The notes under the pieces were generated by a model that saw only the letters and a list, made by a program, of their open reading frames with translations, was not told where the DNA came from and searched no databases. Shown piece by piece: positions 26,573 through 36,179 of a stretch of DNA of 64,000 bases. The stretch is from Formosa sp. Hel1_31_208 (GTDB lineage: Bacteria > Bacteroidota > Bacteroidia > Flavobacteriales > Flavobacteriaceae): contig NZ_LT629733.1 of assembly GCF_900104785.1 (NCBI RefSeq), positions 1,892,501-1,956,500 of the forward strand, given 5' to 3'. The position numbers and the translations under genes are program-made. Position 1 is the stretch's first letter. Each line of letters opens with the position of its first letter.

Positions 26573-28480
26573 ATGAGTAATTATCATATCAAACATTTAG
26601 AAGAGTATTATCAGGTCTATCGCAAATCGGTAAGAAATCCGGAAGTATTTTGGGAAGAAATCGCCGAAGAACATTTTATGTGGCGAAAAAAATGGGACAA
26701 TGTCCTAAGTTGGGATTTTAAAAAACCTGAAATTAAATGGTTTGAAGGCGCTCAATTGAACATCACGGAAAACTGTATTGACAGGCATTTAGCCACTAGA
26801 GGAAATAAAACAGCTATCATTTTTGAACCTAATAACCCTGATGAAGCTGCGCAACAGATCACTTATAACCAATTACACGAAAAGGTCTGTCGTTTTTCAA
26901 ATGTTTTAAAAAGGAAGGGCATTGGTAAAGGTGATCGCGTTTGTATTTATTTACCAATGATTCCAGAATTGGCAGTTTCCGTATTAGCTTGCGCCAGAAT
27001 AGGAGCCATTCATTCTGTTGTATTTGCAGGATTTTCATCTGCAGCACTCGCTACAAGAATAAATGATTCAGACTGTAAAATGGTGATCACGAGTGACGGT
27101 TCCTATAGAGGTGCTAAAACTATTGATTTAAAAGGAATTGTTGACGAGGCTCTTGAAGATTGTCAATGTGTAGAGTCAGTATTGGTTGCCAAACGTATTC
27201 ATACAGATATTCAAATGAAGGAAGGTCGTGACTTTTGGTTACAACCTATGTTGGATAGAGCGGATATAAATTGTCCTGCCGAAACCATGAATTCAGAAGA
27301 CCCTTTATTTATATTATATACCTCTGGCTCTACTGGTAAACCTAAAGGAATGGTGCATAGCACAGCGGGTTATATGGTGTATACCGCTTATACCTTTAAA
27401 AATGTGTTTCAATATCGTGATGAAGATGTGTATTGGTGTACAGCAGATATAGGATGGATCACAGGGCATAGTTATATTGTTTATGGTCCATTGTGCAATG
27501 GAGCAACAACTGTTATGTTTGAAGGTGTGCCTAGTTATCCAGATTTTGGACGTTTTTGGAATATCGTAGAAAAACATAAAGTCAACCAATTTTATACCGC
27601 ACCTACCGCAATTAGAGCTTTGGCTAAAGAAGGTATAGAACATTTGGAAAAACATGATTTATCATCTCTGAAAGTACTTGGAACCGTTGGGGAACCAATT
27701 AACGAGGAAGCTTGGCATTGGTATTATGATAATGTAGGAAAAAAGAAAGCACCAATAGTTGATACTTGGTGGCAAACAGAGACAGGAGGTATTATGATAA
27801 CACCTATCGCCTTTACAACGCCAACAAAACCAACATATGCGACATTACCGTTCATAGGAATTCAGCCAGCATTAATGGATGAAAACGGACAAGAAATAAG
27901 TGGCAACCAAGTTGACGGCCGATTATGTATCAAATTCCCATGGCCAAGCATGGCAAGAACCATTTGGGGAAATCATCAGCGATATAAGGATACGTATTTT
28001 TCTGCTTTCGAAAACATGTATTTCACGGGTGACGGAGCACTACGTGATGAGGTTGGTTACTACAGAATTACTGGACGAGTAGATGATGTCATTATTGTTT
28101 CTGGACATAATTTGGGTACAGCGCCAATTGAAGATGCCATTAACGAACATCCAGCAGTTGCCGAAAGTGCTATCGTTGGCTTCCCTCATGATATCAAAGG
28201 AAATGCATTGTATGGTTATGTGACACTTAAAGAAACAGGTGAAAATAGGAATCAGGATAATTTGAGAAAGGAAATAAATCAAATTATTACTGAGCAGATA
28301 GGTCCAATTGCCAAATTGGATAAAATTCAATTTACCCATGGTTTACCGAAAACACGTAGTGGTAAAATTATGAGACGAATCTTACGTAAGATTGCTGGAA
28401 AGGAGACAAGTAATCTGGGTGACACAAGTACCCTTTTAAATCCAGAAGTCGTCAAAAACATCATAAATAATGCACTTTAA
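26573..28480 (+). CDS. acs: Acetyl-CoA synthetase
   Basis: A 635-residue AMP-forming acetate-CoA ligase. The P-loop YTSGSTGKPKGMVH, the WWQTETGG acetate-site segment, the TGDGALRDEVGYY hinge region and the C-terminal KTRSGKIMRR with Lys598 are all intact; that lysine is the site controlled by acetylation in other bacteria. Length is normal. It converts acetate to acetyl-CoA in the cytoplasm. A hairpin 70 nt after its stop lacks a T run. Confidence 0.95.
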   Translation: MSNYHIKHLEEYYQVYRKSVRNPEVFWEEIAEEHFMWRKKWDNVLSWDFKKPEIKWFEGAQLNITENCIDRHLATRGNKTAIIFEPNNPDEAAQQITYNQLHEKVCRFSNVLKRKGIGKGDRVCIYLPMIPELAVSVLACARIGAIHSVVFAGFSSAALATRINDSDCKMVITSDGSYRGAKTIDLKGIVDEALEDCQCVESVLVAKRIHTDIQMKEGRDFWLQPMLDRADINCPAETMNSEDPLFILYTSGSTGKPKGMVHSTAGYMVYTAYTFKNVFQYRDEDVYWCTADIGWITGHSYIVYGPLCNGATTVMFEGVPSYPDFGRFWNIVEKHKVNQFYTAPTAIRALAKEGIEHLEKHDLSSLKVLGTVGEPINEEAWHWYYDNVGKKKAPIVDTWWQTETGGIMITPIAFTTPTKPTYATLPFIGIQPALMDENGQEISGNQVDGRLCIKFPWPSMARTIWGNHQRYKDTYFSAFENMYFTGDGALRDEVGYYRITGRVDDVIIVSGHNLGTAPIEDAINEHPAVAESAIVGFPHDIKGNALYGYVTLKETGENRNQDNLRKEINQIITEQIGPIAKLDKIQFTHGLPKTRSGKIMRRILRKIAGKETSNLGDTSTLLNPEVVKNIINNAL

Positions 28481-28843
28481 TGATTGAATAGAAGATGATA
28501 ACATACAAAATACATGCGTTTAGACAGGGTATGAATTTTGTATTAAAAAAACCTATAAAATCTAATTTATTTTATGGGTTCTCAAGGTCGTTAATAACCT
28601 GCTAATAACTTTATCACCCATTAGTAGTGATGTTATTTTTTTTTATAACTTTATACAGCTTATCATACGATAGGCATTCTCCCTTATTATTAGTTAATCT
28701 TGTTGACACAAGCGTTTTGTATTTAGTTGAGCGAAATACGAAATAGTTAGAAGTGTTGGTATCAAAGTTATACCCTGTTTTTGGTATACCCTAGATTTTG
28801 ATACTACACTTAAGTTGTTAGATATTAACTAAACCAATTTCAT
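28481..28843. other. Intergenic region with two hairpins
   Basis: No gene is seen in these 363 nt. A hairpin at 28550-28580 (AACCTATAAAAT / ATTTTATGGGTT, 11 of 12 pairs) follows acs. A nested inverted repeat at 28759-28804 (outer GTATCAAA / TTTGATAC, inner TATACC / GGTATA) lies 40 nt before the next gene. A TTGACA-like string near 28703 has no convincing partner. Confidence 0.6.
28759..28804. promoter_or_regulatory. Nested inverted repeat upstream of patatin operon
   Basis: Outer arms 28759-28766 and 28797-28804 and inner arms 28769-28774 and 28783-28788 form a two-tier palindrome. It ends 39 nt before the start at 28844, a position suited to an operator or a leader hairpin. Which of these it is cannot be told by eye. 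Confidence 0.45.
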
Positions 28844-30625
28844 ATGAAATCCTTACTTTGTTTTTTTACCTGCCTAATATTAACTATGGCCAGTTTTGCT
28901 CAAAAAAATGAATCTAAACAACAATATAAGTTACTAGATAATATTGTAGTTAAAGATTCCGTGTATAGTGTATACGCTAAGTCTGAAAGTTCAATATTTA
29001 CCCTCAAAATTTGTAATGTAGATTCTTGTGCACTTACTCAAGAGTATGTGAAAACAACATCTCATGAGATCTTAGCGAACAGCGTATTATTGCGAATTAA
29101 ATCTAAACTCGATCCAAGCGTCATTCCATCAGAGATTGCAGCGACCGATAAGAAGGCCTTAGGGAAACAACTCATGGATAAATTACAAGCTGCAGATTTA
29201 GCAGCGTTGAAAGCCAGCAAAAACGAGTTGGAGAATACCTTGTATGCTATTGATAATGAAAAGGATCAATATTCGGCGAAGCTTATTTTAAACGATTCAA
29301 TTCCTTATGAGATACATTTTGGCAAGACTTCTCAAGCTAAACTAGACAAGGCAATTGAAACTTTAAATGCACGAACTGAAGAAGAAAAAAAGACCGAAAT
29401 TAAGCATGATTCCATGCTCGAACTAACCTCATATCAAGAACAAAAAACCGAGATTTCAAATGAGAATAAAAGGTTCCAAAATGGTCAACCAAAGGATATT
29501 CTCAAAATAATAGATGCTAAAATTCAGTTTTTTAATAATAAGGCCTCATCCATTTATATCAAGGCTATTTTAAATCGAGACGGTAAAGAAGAAAAACTTA
29601 TTTTCTTAAATAACCAGTTTAGTGTACCAATGCGATTTTTTAACAATTATTCAAGCACAGTGACTGCTGAGACTGAAGACAATGATGTGATTAGAATTGA
29701 ATATAATGATGTCTTTGATTATGAGTCGGCTCAATTTTTTAATTATTCTATTGCTAATCAACAAGTGACGTTATCTAATGAAAAAGACAGTGACTATACA
29801 AATTCAGAAAAAGTTATTCAGCGTCGCTTCTTTGATTTCTTTACTGCTATTGTGTATTCGGATGTGATGGCCTTTAATAGTGAAAATCCAAATTCTCTAT
29901 TAAATGCACAGGCAAAATTATTAATGCCTTTAAACTTAAGAAATATTAGAAAATGGTCTTTTGGCCGACAGTTTATAACTACTGCTAATATTGCTTTAGA
30001 CAATAGTTTTCAAGATGAATCTCGATTTATCAATATTAAAGACGATGAAAGTTTTAGCAATTTTGATTTGTTAACGAAAAACAATCTTTATGCCAAAATA
30101 TCCTTAGACCTCATAACACATGAAGCTAAAGGTTGGTTTACGCATATCTCATTAGGGTATAATGCCGCTTTTTATAGAACAGGATTACGCTATACTGAAA
30201 CGCAACCGGATGTTACAGATATTGTAACAGAACGTCAATTACTTTCTCTAGGACATGGCCCTTATTTAAACTTTGAAATCCGCCCACAAACAAATTTTGG
30301 TGCCGATGTATCGTTTAGTATTGAGGATTTAAATTATTCAGATACTGCTATGCTCGGTGGAAGGTCATTTGATAATGATTTGATACAGTTAACAGGAAAA
30401 GATCATTTTGTCATGCCTTTTAATCTGATTAATGTCGAAGCCAATTTCTATTGGTTAACTAATCCGGAAAAATCTAAAGGCGGAATTTATGCCAAAATAG
30501 GAAGTTATTTTCATACCGAATCTAATAGTGTCTTTCCGCAAATCATGGTTGGATATGCTACCAATTTAACCTCTTTTGTCAATCGTTTTAAACCAAAAAC
30601 AGAAACCGCTTCAACCACTAATTAA
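28844..30625 (+). CDS. Exported protein of unknown family, probable OM barrel
   Basis: A 593-residue protein I do not recognise. A signal peptide covers about residues 1-19 (ending SFAQ). Residues 20-220 look mixed alpha/beta with a Lys/Glu-rich helical stretch; from about 320 to the end, alternating strands such as YAKISLDLITHE, WFTHISLGYNAAFY and YLNFEIRPQTNFGADV suggest an outer-membrane beta-barrel. There are no T9SS sorting signals. It is followed 18 nt later by the membrane patatin gene, so the two form an operon preceded by a nested palindrome. A working guess is a barrel partner of the patatin enzyme; that rests only on position and localisation. Confidence 0.7.
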   Translation: MKSLLCFFTCLILTMASFAQKNESKQQYKLLDNIVVKDSVYSVYAKSESSIFTLKICNVDSCALTQEYVKTTSHEILANSVLLRIKSKLDPSVIPSEIAATDKKALGKQLMDKLQAADLAALKASKNELENTLYAIDNEKDQYSAKLILNDSIPYEIHFGKTSQAKLDKAIETLNARTEEEKKTEIKHDSMLELTSYQEQKTEISNENKRFQNGQPKDILKIIDAKIQFFNNKASSIYIKAILNRDGKEEKLIFLNNQFSVPMRFFNNYSSTVTAETEDNDVIRIEYNDVFDYESAQFFNYSIANQQVTLSNEKDSDYTNSEKVIQRRFFDFFTAIVYSDVMAFNSENPNSLLNAQAKLLMPLNLRNIRKWSFGRQFITTANIALDNSFQDESRFINIKDDESFSNFDLLTKNNLYAKISLDLITHEAKGWFTHISLGYNAAFYRTGLRYTETQPDVTDIVTERQLLSLGHGPYLNFEIRPQTNFGADVSFSIEDLNYSDTAMLGGRSFDNDLIQLTGKDHFVMPFNLINVEANFYWLTNPEKSKGGIYAKIGSYFHTESNSVFPQIMVGYATNLTSFVNRFKPKTETASTTN

Positions 30626-30643
30626 TCTTTAGAATTATATATT

Positions 30644-33010
30644 ATGTTTCATAAAATTTCAAAATTTATAGCGTCCCTTTCAGAATGGATGAAGCTTTTG
30701 CTTAATGAAATGAGTAATCACCTTATGTCTATTATTTTCGTGATTGTTTTGTATTTATTACTTTGGATTGTGCCACAAATAAATGATTTAATCATAGTCA
30801 TTAATCAAGCAGATGACGACTGGATTGCTGTATTTGCCTTTTTTGCGTCATTGAGTGTATTAGCCTTTCTAATTAGTACGGTTAACTCCTATTTTGACCC
30901 TCCAATTATTGAACAAAAACAAACAGAACAACAGAGTGAAAAGGAGCAAGATTCAAAAACAAAAACCGCTAAAATATTCTATTTACCAAAAGATAAAAAA
31001 GAGCTCTATATTGAATCTAAAAAACAAGATCTTTTAGAAAGTAGTGAGACGTATCAAGAATCACAATCAGATTACATGAAACGAATATTTCCTAAAGCAT
31101 TAGGAACAATTTTAATCTTAATAGCGGCATATGCTGTAAACAACACCTATTGGGATGTTTATCAACAGGATATTCCATTTTCAGGAGGTAATTTAGGGTT
31201 TACGCTGAGTATTATCATACTTCTCATGGGTTTGTATCAGCCTTTAATACAATCCATTACTAAATTTTTGAGTCGTTATAAATGGACGAGATACATACCA
31301 ATAGTTGTTGCTGCGTTAGCATTGTTTGGAATATTGATATTAGGGCTTTTTAATCAAGGTGGATCGCAAGCTGATGCTCAGAGATTATTTATATCATTGG
31401 TATTATTAGCAGTCTTTTTTCTTGTGGTATCGGTATCTTATAATCCTCGGGTATTAAAGCTTAAGAAATACATTGGTGCACCTGTAATAATTCTATTTGT
31501 TATAGGGATATTTTCCGCTTATATCGTTTTAGCATTTAACCCACAAGCCCTTAAGATTATTACACCGTTATCTATTGTTATGATATGTATTATTGGGATT
31601 TATACCCTCTGTAATTTGATTAAATTAGTTGGTTATAAAAATCAAATCCCTTTATTAACAATCGTGGTAATTGTTGCTATGGCATTAGCCATAAATACCG
31701 CAAGTAAGGCAGATTTTAATCACTATGATGCGAGTACTGTAAAAACAACAATACAACCTTCAGAACGACTGCCTCTAGATACCTATATTGATCAGTGGAT
31801 TGTCGATAGGAAAGTAGATATTCAAAATTCCCCGAAGAATCAAAAGTTTCCTATTGTTTTGGTGTCCTCAGAAGGTGGAGGATCGAGAGCAGGCTTATGG
31901 ACATTTCTTGTACAAAGTTATTTGTACGAGCGTAATCCCGACTATTTTGAAAAATATTTGTTTTCTATGACAGGGGCTTCTGGTGGAGGAGTAGGAAATA
32001 ACATGTTCTACACGCAGGCTTTTAATTTGCAAAATGGCACTAGTAATGTTCGATTAAAGTTCACTGAGCCTCAAAAGAATTTATTGAAGTATCGCGCAAG
32101 CACAATTTATAATAAAGACTATTTATCCACCTCTGTAGCCAGTTTGATGGGGCGAGATTTATTTAAAAGCATAACCAATTTATTTACCTTCCCAGACAGA
32201 GGCGCTTTGTTAGAAGATGAATGGGAAGAGAGTTTCAAATACACGTTCGATTATCCAGGAGGAAGTCCCATAGGAGAGGCCTATTTGCAAATGATGCCAA
32301 AATTAGGAGCCTATGATTATATCAGACCTATAGTAATAACAAATACCACCCATTTGCAGTCTGGAGAATATGCTGTCATTTCTCCGGTTAGCGTTGCCAA
32401 AGATAGTTTAAATATGGATGTGTTTCTGGATTTATTAGCCGCATATCCAAGTGACTCAATAATGATTAAACGGTCTACAGCAATGTCTATGAATGCACGT
32501 TTCCCTTATCTAAGTCCAGCTGTAAGAATCAAAGATGTTGGTCAATTTGGTGATGCTGGATATTATGATAATGTTGGAGGAACCGTTACACGTAGATTAA
32601 GTGATGCGCTTCTTAATGCATTAGAAAAAGACTCTACATTAACTGGAAAATACGAGATCAAACACTTACTCATTACAAATTACGTCCCACCTTCTAAATT
32701 GACTTATTCTAGTCAGTTAACTGCTCCAGCATCAATAATTGGAAATGCCACTTTTGCGCATCCTAAAGAAATGGAAAAGAGTTTAACTAATGTAATTAAT
32801 ATTCAGTCAAAACGCACTGAAATTGATCAAGACAGTGTGGCTTTTGCATTTATTGAAAAGTTCCAAGACACTAATGAGATCAAACCGTTTATTCCATTAG
32901 GCCGCTACCTATCCCAATCTGCAGTGCATTCTCTTGAAGCACGACTGGAAGAAGTAGAAGTTATACAGCAACTTCAGGATTTAATTCCGGCAAAAAACGA
33001 CAATGAATAA
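30644..33010 (+). CDS. Nine-span membrane protein with patatin phospholipase domain
   Basis: A 788-residue fusion. Residues 1-360 hold nine hydrophobic helices with a charged loop (about 85-145) after the second. Residues 380-788 are a patatin-like acyl hydrolase: oxyanion loop GGGSRAG near 411-417, nucleophile Ser446 in GASGG, and the dyad aspartate Asp637 in FGDAGYYDN. The catalytic pair is complete. Positive residues cluster in the loops after helices 2, 4, 6 and 8, so by the positive-inside rule the patatin domain faces the periplasm. It would then act on envelope lipids. The partner gene upstream encodes an exported protein. Confidence 0.82.
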   Translation: MFHKISKFIASLSEWMKLLLNEMSNHLMSIIFVIVLYLLLWIVPQINDLIIVINQADDDWIAVFAFFASLSVLAFLISTVNSYFDPPIIEQKQTEQQSEKEQDSKTKTAKIFYLPKDKKELYIESKKQDLLESSETYQESQSDYMKRIFPKALGTILILIAAYAVNNTYWDVYQQDIPFSGGNLGFTLSIIILLMGLYQPLIQSITKFLSRYKWTRYIPIVVAALALFGILILGLFNQGGSQADAQRLFISLVLLAVFFLVVSVSYNPRVLKLKKYIGAPVIILFVIGIFSAYIVLAFNPQALKIITPLSIVMICIIGIYTLCNLIKLVGYKNQIPLLTIVVIVAMALAINTASKADFNHYDASTVKTTIQPSERLPLDTYIDQWIVDRKVDIQNSPKNQKFPIVLVSSEGGGSRAGLWTFLVQSYLYERNPDYFEKYLFSMTGASGGGVGNNMFYTQAFNLQNGTSNVRLKFTEPQKNLLKYRASTIYNKDYLSTSVASLMGRDLFKSITNLFTFPDRGALLEDEWEESFKYTFDYPGGSPIGEAYLQMMPKLGAYDYIRPIVITNTTHLQSGEYAVISPVSVAKDSLNMDVFLDLLAAYPSDSIMIKRSTAMSMNARFPYLSPAVRIKDVGQFGDAGYYDNVGGTVTRRLSDALLNALEKDSTLTGKYEIKHLLITNYVPPSKLTYSSQLTAPASIIGNATFAHPKEMEKSLTNVINIQSKRTEIDQDSVAFAFIEKFQDTNEIKPFIPLGRYLSQSAVHSLEARLEEVEVIQQLQDLIPAKNDNE

Positions 33011-33037
33011 AATAAATATGATGCAATAGTAGATGCG

Positions 33038-34249
33038 CTACGCTTTATTAAGAATAAGGCGTCGGCGTCTCTTTAGAATAAGAAATACGATTAATGATAA
33101 AATTCCGAAGAGCGAAAATCCTATAAATAAAGGTAAGACCGAGGTTTTAACAAAACTACCAATATAATTAGCAATAGGCACTGCCATAACGGTTGACACA
33201 AATCCATTAATAGCGGCACCAATTCCAGCAATATGTCCTAGAGGCTCCATAGCTAATGAACGCAGATTTCCGAAAAGAAAACCCACAGAAAAGAATTGAA
33301 TGAGAAAAAATGAGATGAGAACACCAATGCTAGGATTCTGACCTGTGTGATATATTAAAACATAAAGAACAGAAATCGCTGCATAACCAATCGTTGCGGC
33401 ATATGCAATATTAAAGGATCCAAAACGAATAACTAATCTGCTATTGGTAAATGTCGCGAAACCAACTGAAAAGGCTGTACTCGCGAAAATATAAGGGAAT
33501 AGTTCCCCGAGCTGGTATTGCTCTTGAAAAATTTGTTGTGATGTACTTAAGTACACCATGAACGACCCAGTAATGAATCCAGAAACTAAGGTAAATCCTA
33601 TCGCATCTTTATGTTTTAAAAATTCTCGAGTCCCAGTGATAAAAATAGAAGGTGAAAATTTAATACGGTTTTTAAGTTCTAAAGTTTCTGGTTGCCGCTT
33701 CCAAAACCATAATACAATTAATAAACCAATTATCAGATTGGCATTAAAAATGGCTTTCCAATTAAAAATATCAAGTAGTAATTGCCCAAATGTAGGCGCA
33801 ATGATTGGTACTAGTATAAAGAACATCACTATGACCGATAAGATTTTAGCCATAAAGTCACCACTATAAGTATCTCGTGTCATAGCAATGGCAATGGTTC
33901 GCGGTGAGGAGAGTCCGATACCTTGGAGTATCCTACCAAAAATCATCATTTCTAAACTATTGGCGGTAACACATATTATACTTGCGATTACAAATACTGT
34001 AAATCCAAAATAGACCATAGGTTTTCGTCCGAAACTATCTGAAAGAGGACCAAATATCAATTGCCCAAACCCTAGTCCAAGAAAAATCATTGTAATCAAT
34101 AATTGATTATCGCTAGGGTCGGAAACGTTTAACGCATTACCAATTTCCGGAAGAGCAGGTAATAAAGCATCAATTGATAGTGCAACAATCGACATTAATG
34201 ATGCCATAAGTGCAATAAATTCAATCTTAAAAGCAGGTTTATTTTGCAT
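33038..34249 (-). CDS. Bcr/CflA-family MFS drug exporter
   Basis: A 403-residue, twelve-helix major facilitator. The Bcr/CflA group is recognised by DALLPALPEIGNAL in helix 1, the loop motif GPLSDSFGRKPM and the RILQGIGLSSPRTIAIAM segment. It exports drugs or small molecules with protons. The frame is open to 34282, but ATG 34249 is chosen: the family start fits and a promoter (34254-34282) overlaps the upstream part. The promoter position implies a leaderless or nearly leaderless mRNA. Confidence 0.9.
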   Translation of the reverse strand: MQNKPAFKIEFIALMASLMSIVALSIDALLPALPEIGNALNVSDPSDNQLLITMIFLGLGFGQLIFGPLSDSFGRKPMVYFGFTVFVIASIICVTANSLEMMIFGRILQGIGLSSPRTIAIAMTRDTYSGDFMAKILSVIVMFFILVPIIAPTFGQLLLDIFNWKAIFNANLIIGLLIVLWFWKRQPETLELKNRIKFSPSIFITGTREFLKHKDAIGFTLVSGFITGSFMVYLSTSQQIFQEQYQLGELFPYIFASTAFSVGFATFTNSRLVIRFGSFNIAYAATIGYAAISVLYVLIYHTGQNPSIGVLISFFLIQFFSVGFLFGNLRSLAMEPLGHIAGIGAAINGFVSTVMAVPIANYIGSFVKTSVLPLFIGFSLFGILSLIVFLILKRRRRLILNKA

Positions 34250-34253
34250 GGTG

Positions 34254-34282
34254 CAAAAGTACGAGAAAACATAGAGTATCAA
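34254..34282 (-). promoter_or_regulatory. Promoter immediately upstream of MFS start
   Basis: On the minus strand TTG (34282-34280) and TACTTTTG (34261-34254) are 18 nt apart. Only 4 nt (CACC) separate the -7 box from the ATG at 34249, so transcription should start at or next to the start codon. Confidence 0.6.
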
Positions 34283-34344
34283 TCGTTGATACCTTAATTA
34301 ACAAAAGATTGACTTTTGAAAAAATAAGGTATGAATTACAAGTT

Positions 34345-34352
34345 TATCTTTG
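34345..34352 (+). promoter_or_regulatory. Possible -7 box of the ABC exporter
   Basis: TATCTTTG at 34345-34352 fits the Bacteroidota -7 element 17 nt before the start at 34370. The best TTG (34316-34318) is 26 nt away, longer than usual, so the promoter is only half supported. Confidence 0.35.
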
Positions 34353-34369
34353 CAGTATAAAATTGGACT

Positions 34370-36139
34370 ATGCAGCATTATAAAACATCAGATAAAAAAA
34401 ATAAGACGAAGTCAAAAGTCACCTTAAAACAAGCCTTTAAGACTATTATTTGGCCGCGAAGACAATTAGTCTTTATCGGCTTACTGCTTATTGTTATTAG
34501 AAGTTTGTCCGGTCTGGTGTTACCGTGGCAAAGTAAAGTATTACTTGATGATGTTGTGCCCAATGGAAACGCTAGCGATTTGTGGTTGCTTATTACCATT
34601 GTTATCGCTGCCATTACGGTGCAAGCTGTAACATCATTTTTACTTACAAAAATATTAAGTGTGCAGGCTCAATATTTAATTAGTGAGTTACGAGCTCAAG
34701 TGCAAAAGAAAGTCTTGTCTTTACCGATTAGTTTTTTTGACAACACGAAATCTGGCGCCTTAGTATCTCGAATCATGAGTGATGTAGAAGGTGTGCGTAA
34801 TCTTATTGGTACAGGATTAGTGCAATTGGTGGGCGGTAGCTTTACGGCTATTGTTTCGTTGGTAATTTTAATAAAACTCAATGCATGGATGACACTTTTT
34901 GTGTTTGTGCCTCTATCTATCTTCGGTTTTATAGCCTTAAAAGCATTCAAATATATTCGTCCTATTTTTAGAACCAGAGGAAAAATTAATGCTGAGGTCA
35001 CTGGTCGCTTGACCGAAACCCTTGCAGGTGTTCGTGTGATAAAAGCATTTAACGCTGAAGACCAAGAAAATAAAATCTTTGAAAAAGGTGTAAATAGATT
35101 ATTTCAAAACGTAAAGAAAAGTTTAACAGCAACTGCCTTAATGACAAGTTCATCTACATTCTTAATTGGTATTGCTACGACTGGGATTATGGGTATTGGC
35201 GGCTATTATATGATTCAAAGCCAAATGACGACAGGAGAGTTTTTGTTTTTCACTCTGATTCTTGGGTTTATGATTGCCCCAATTGTACAGATGAGTAATA
35301 TAGGAAGTCAATTGACAGAGGCCTTAGCTGGTTTAGATAGAACCGAAGAATTGATGAATATGGCTTCTGAAGAAGAGGATACAAATCGAACTATAGAACT
35401 AAACGATTTTAAAGGAGAAATAGAATTCAAGGATGTCTCTTTTGCTTATGAAGAAGGAAAACCGGTACTGCATGATATTAATTTTAAAGCCGAATCTGGT
35501 TCTGTGATCGCCTTAGTTGGAAGTTCGGGTTCTGGGAAATCTACCATTGCAGGATTATCAGCCACGTTTTTAAATCCGAAAGCTGGGCAAATCACAATTG
35601 ATGGTGAAGATTTATCTAAAGTAAAGTTAAAGAGTTTCAGAAAGCACTTAGGAGTGGTTTTGCAAGATGAGTTTTTATTTGAAGGAACCATTCGTGAGAA
35701 TATAATGTTTCCTAGGCCTAAAGCTAGAGAAGCAGAATTACAGGCAGCCGTAAAAGCCGCTTATGTTAATGAATTTACAGACCGTTTTGAAGATGGTTTA
35801 GAAACCTTAATAGGTGAGCGAGGTGTGAAATTATCTGGAGGGCAACGACAGCGTTTAGCCATCGCTAGGGCTATTTTGGCAGATCCTAAAATTATTATTT
35901 TAGACGAAGCGACGTCTAATTTAGATACTGAAAGTGAAGCACTCATTCAAAAGAGTTTAGGAGAACTCACAAAAAACAGAACCACGATTGTTATTGCTCA
36001 CCGTTTAAGTACAATTCGCAAAGCAGATCAAATTTTGGTCATAGAAAAGGGGAAAATAGCCGAACGTGGAAATCATGATGAACTTATAGCGTCTGAAGGA
36101 CGGTATTTTGACTTGTATACTTATCAAGCTAAAATTTAA
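34370..36139 (+). CDS. ABC exporter, fused permease and ATPase
   Basis: A 589-residue half transporter of the MsbA/LmrA type. Six helices occupy about residues 25-320, then the ATPase domain with Walker A GSSGSGKST near 384, signature LSGGQRQRLAIARA, Walker B IIILDEATSNLD and switch IAHRLST. It should work as a homodimer exporting lipids or drugs. Homology alone does not separate MsbA from drug exporters; a nearby lpx gene would help but none is present. It is divergent from the MFS exporter. Confidence 0.92.
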   Translation: MQHYKTSDKKNKTKSKVTLKQAFKTIIWPRRQLVFIGLLLIVIRSLSGLVLPWQSKVLLDDVVPNGNASDLWLLITIVIAAITVQAVTSFLLTKILSVQAQYLISELRAQVQKKVLSLPISFFDNTKSGALVSRIMSDVEGVRNLIGTGLVQLVGGSFTAIVSLVILIKLNAWMTLFVFVPLSIFGFIALKAFKYIRPIFRTRGKINAEVTGRLTETLAGVRVIKAFNAEDQENKIFEKGVNRLFQNVKKSLTATALMTSSSTFLIGIATTGIMGIGGYYMIQSQMTTGEFLFFTLILGFMIAPIVQMSNIGSQLTEALAGLDRTEELMNMASEEEDTNRTIELNDFKGEIEFKDVSFAYEEGKPVLHDINFKAESGSVIALVGSSGSGKSTIAGLSATFLNPKAGQITIDGEDLSKVKLKSFRKHLGVVLQDEFLFEGTIRENIMFPRPKAREAELQAAVKAAYVNEFTDRFEDGLETLIGERGVKLSGGQRQRLAIARAILADPKIIILDEATSNLDTESEALIQKSLGELTKNRTTIVIAHRLSTIRKADQILVIEKGKIAERGNHDELIASEGRYFDLYTYQAKI

Positions 36140-36179
36140 TATATTTTAAATATTTTAGAAGGGATTTAAAAGTAAGTCT

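Noticed and set aside
33041..33061. Hairpin CGCTTTATT / AATAAGGCG at the patatin and MFS gene ends
   Set aside because: It overlaps coding sequence, holds a mismatch and lacks a T run, so it is not called a terminator.
34249..34282. Longer MFS start at 34282
   Set aside because: The promoter lies inside the extra part and the family start fits ATG 34249.
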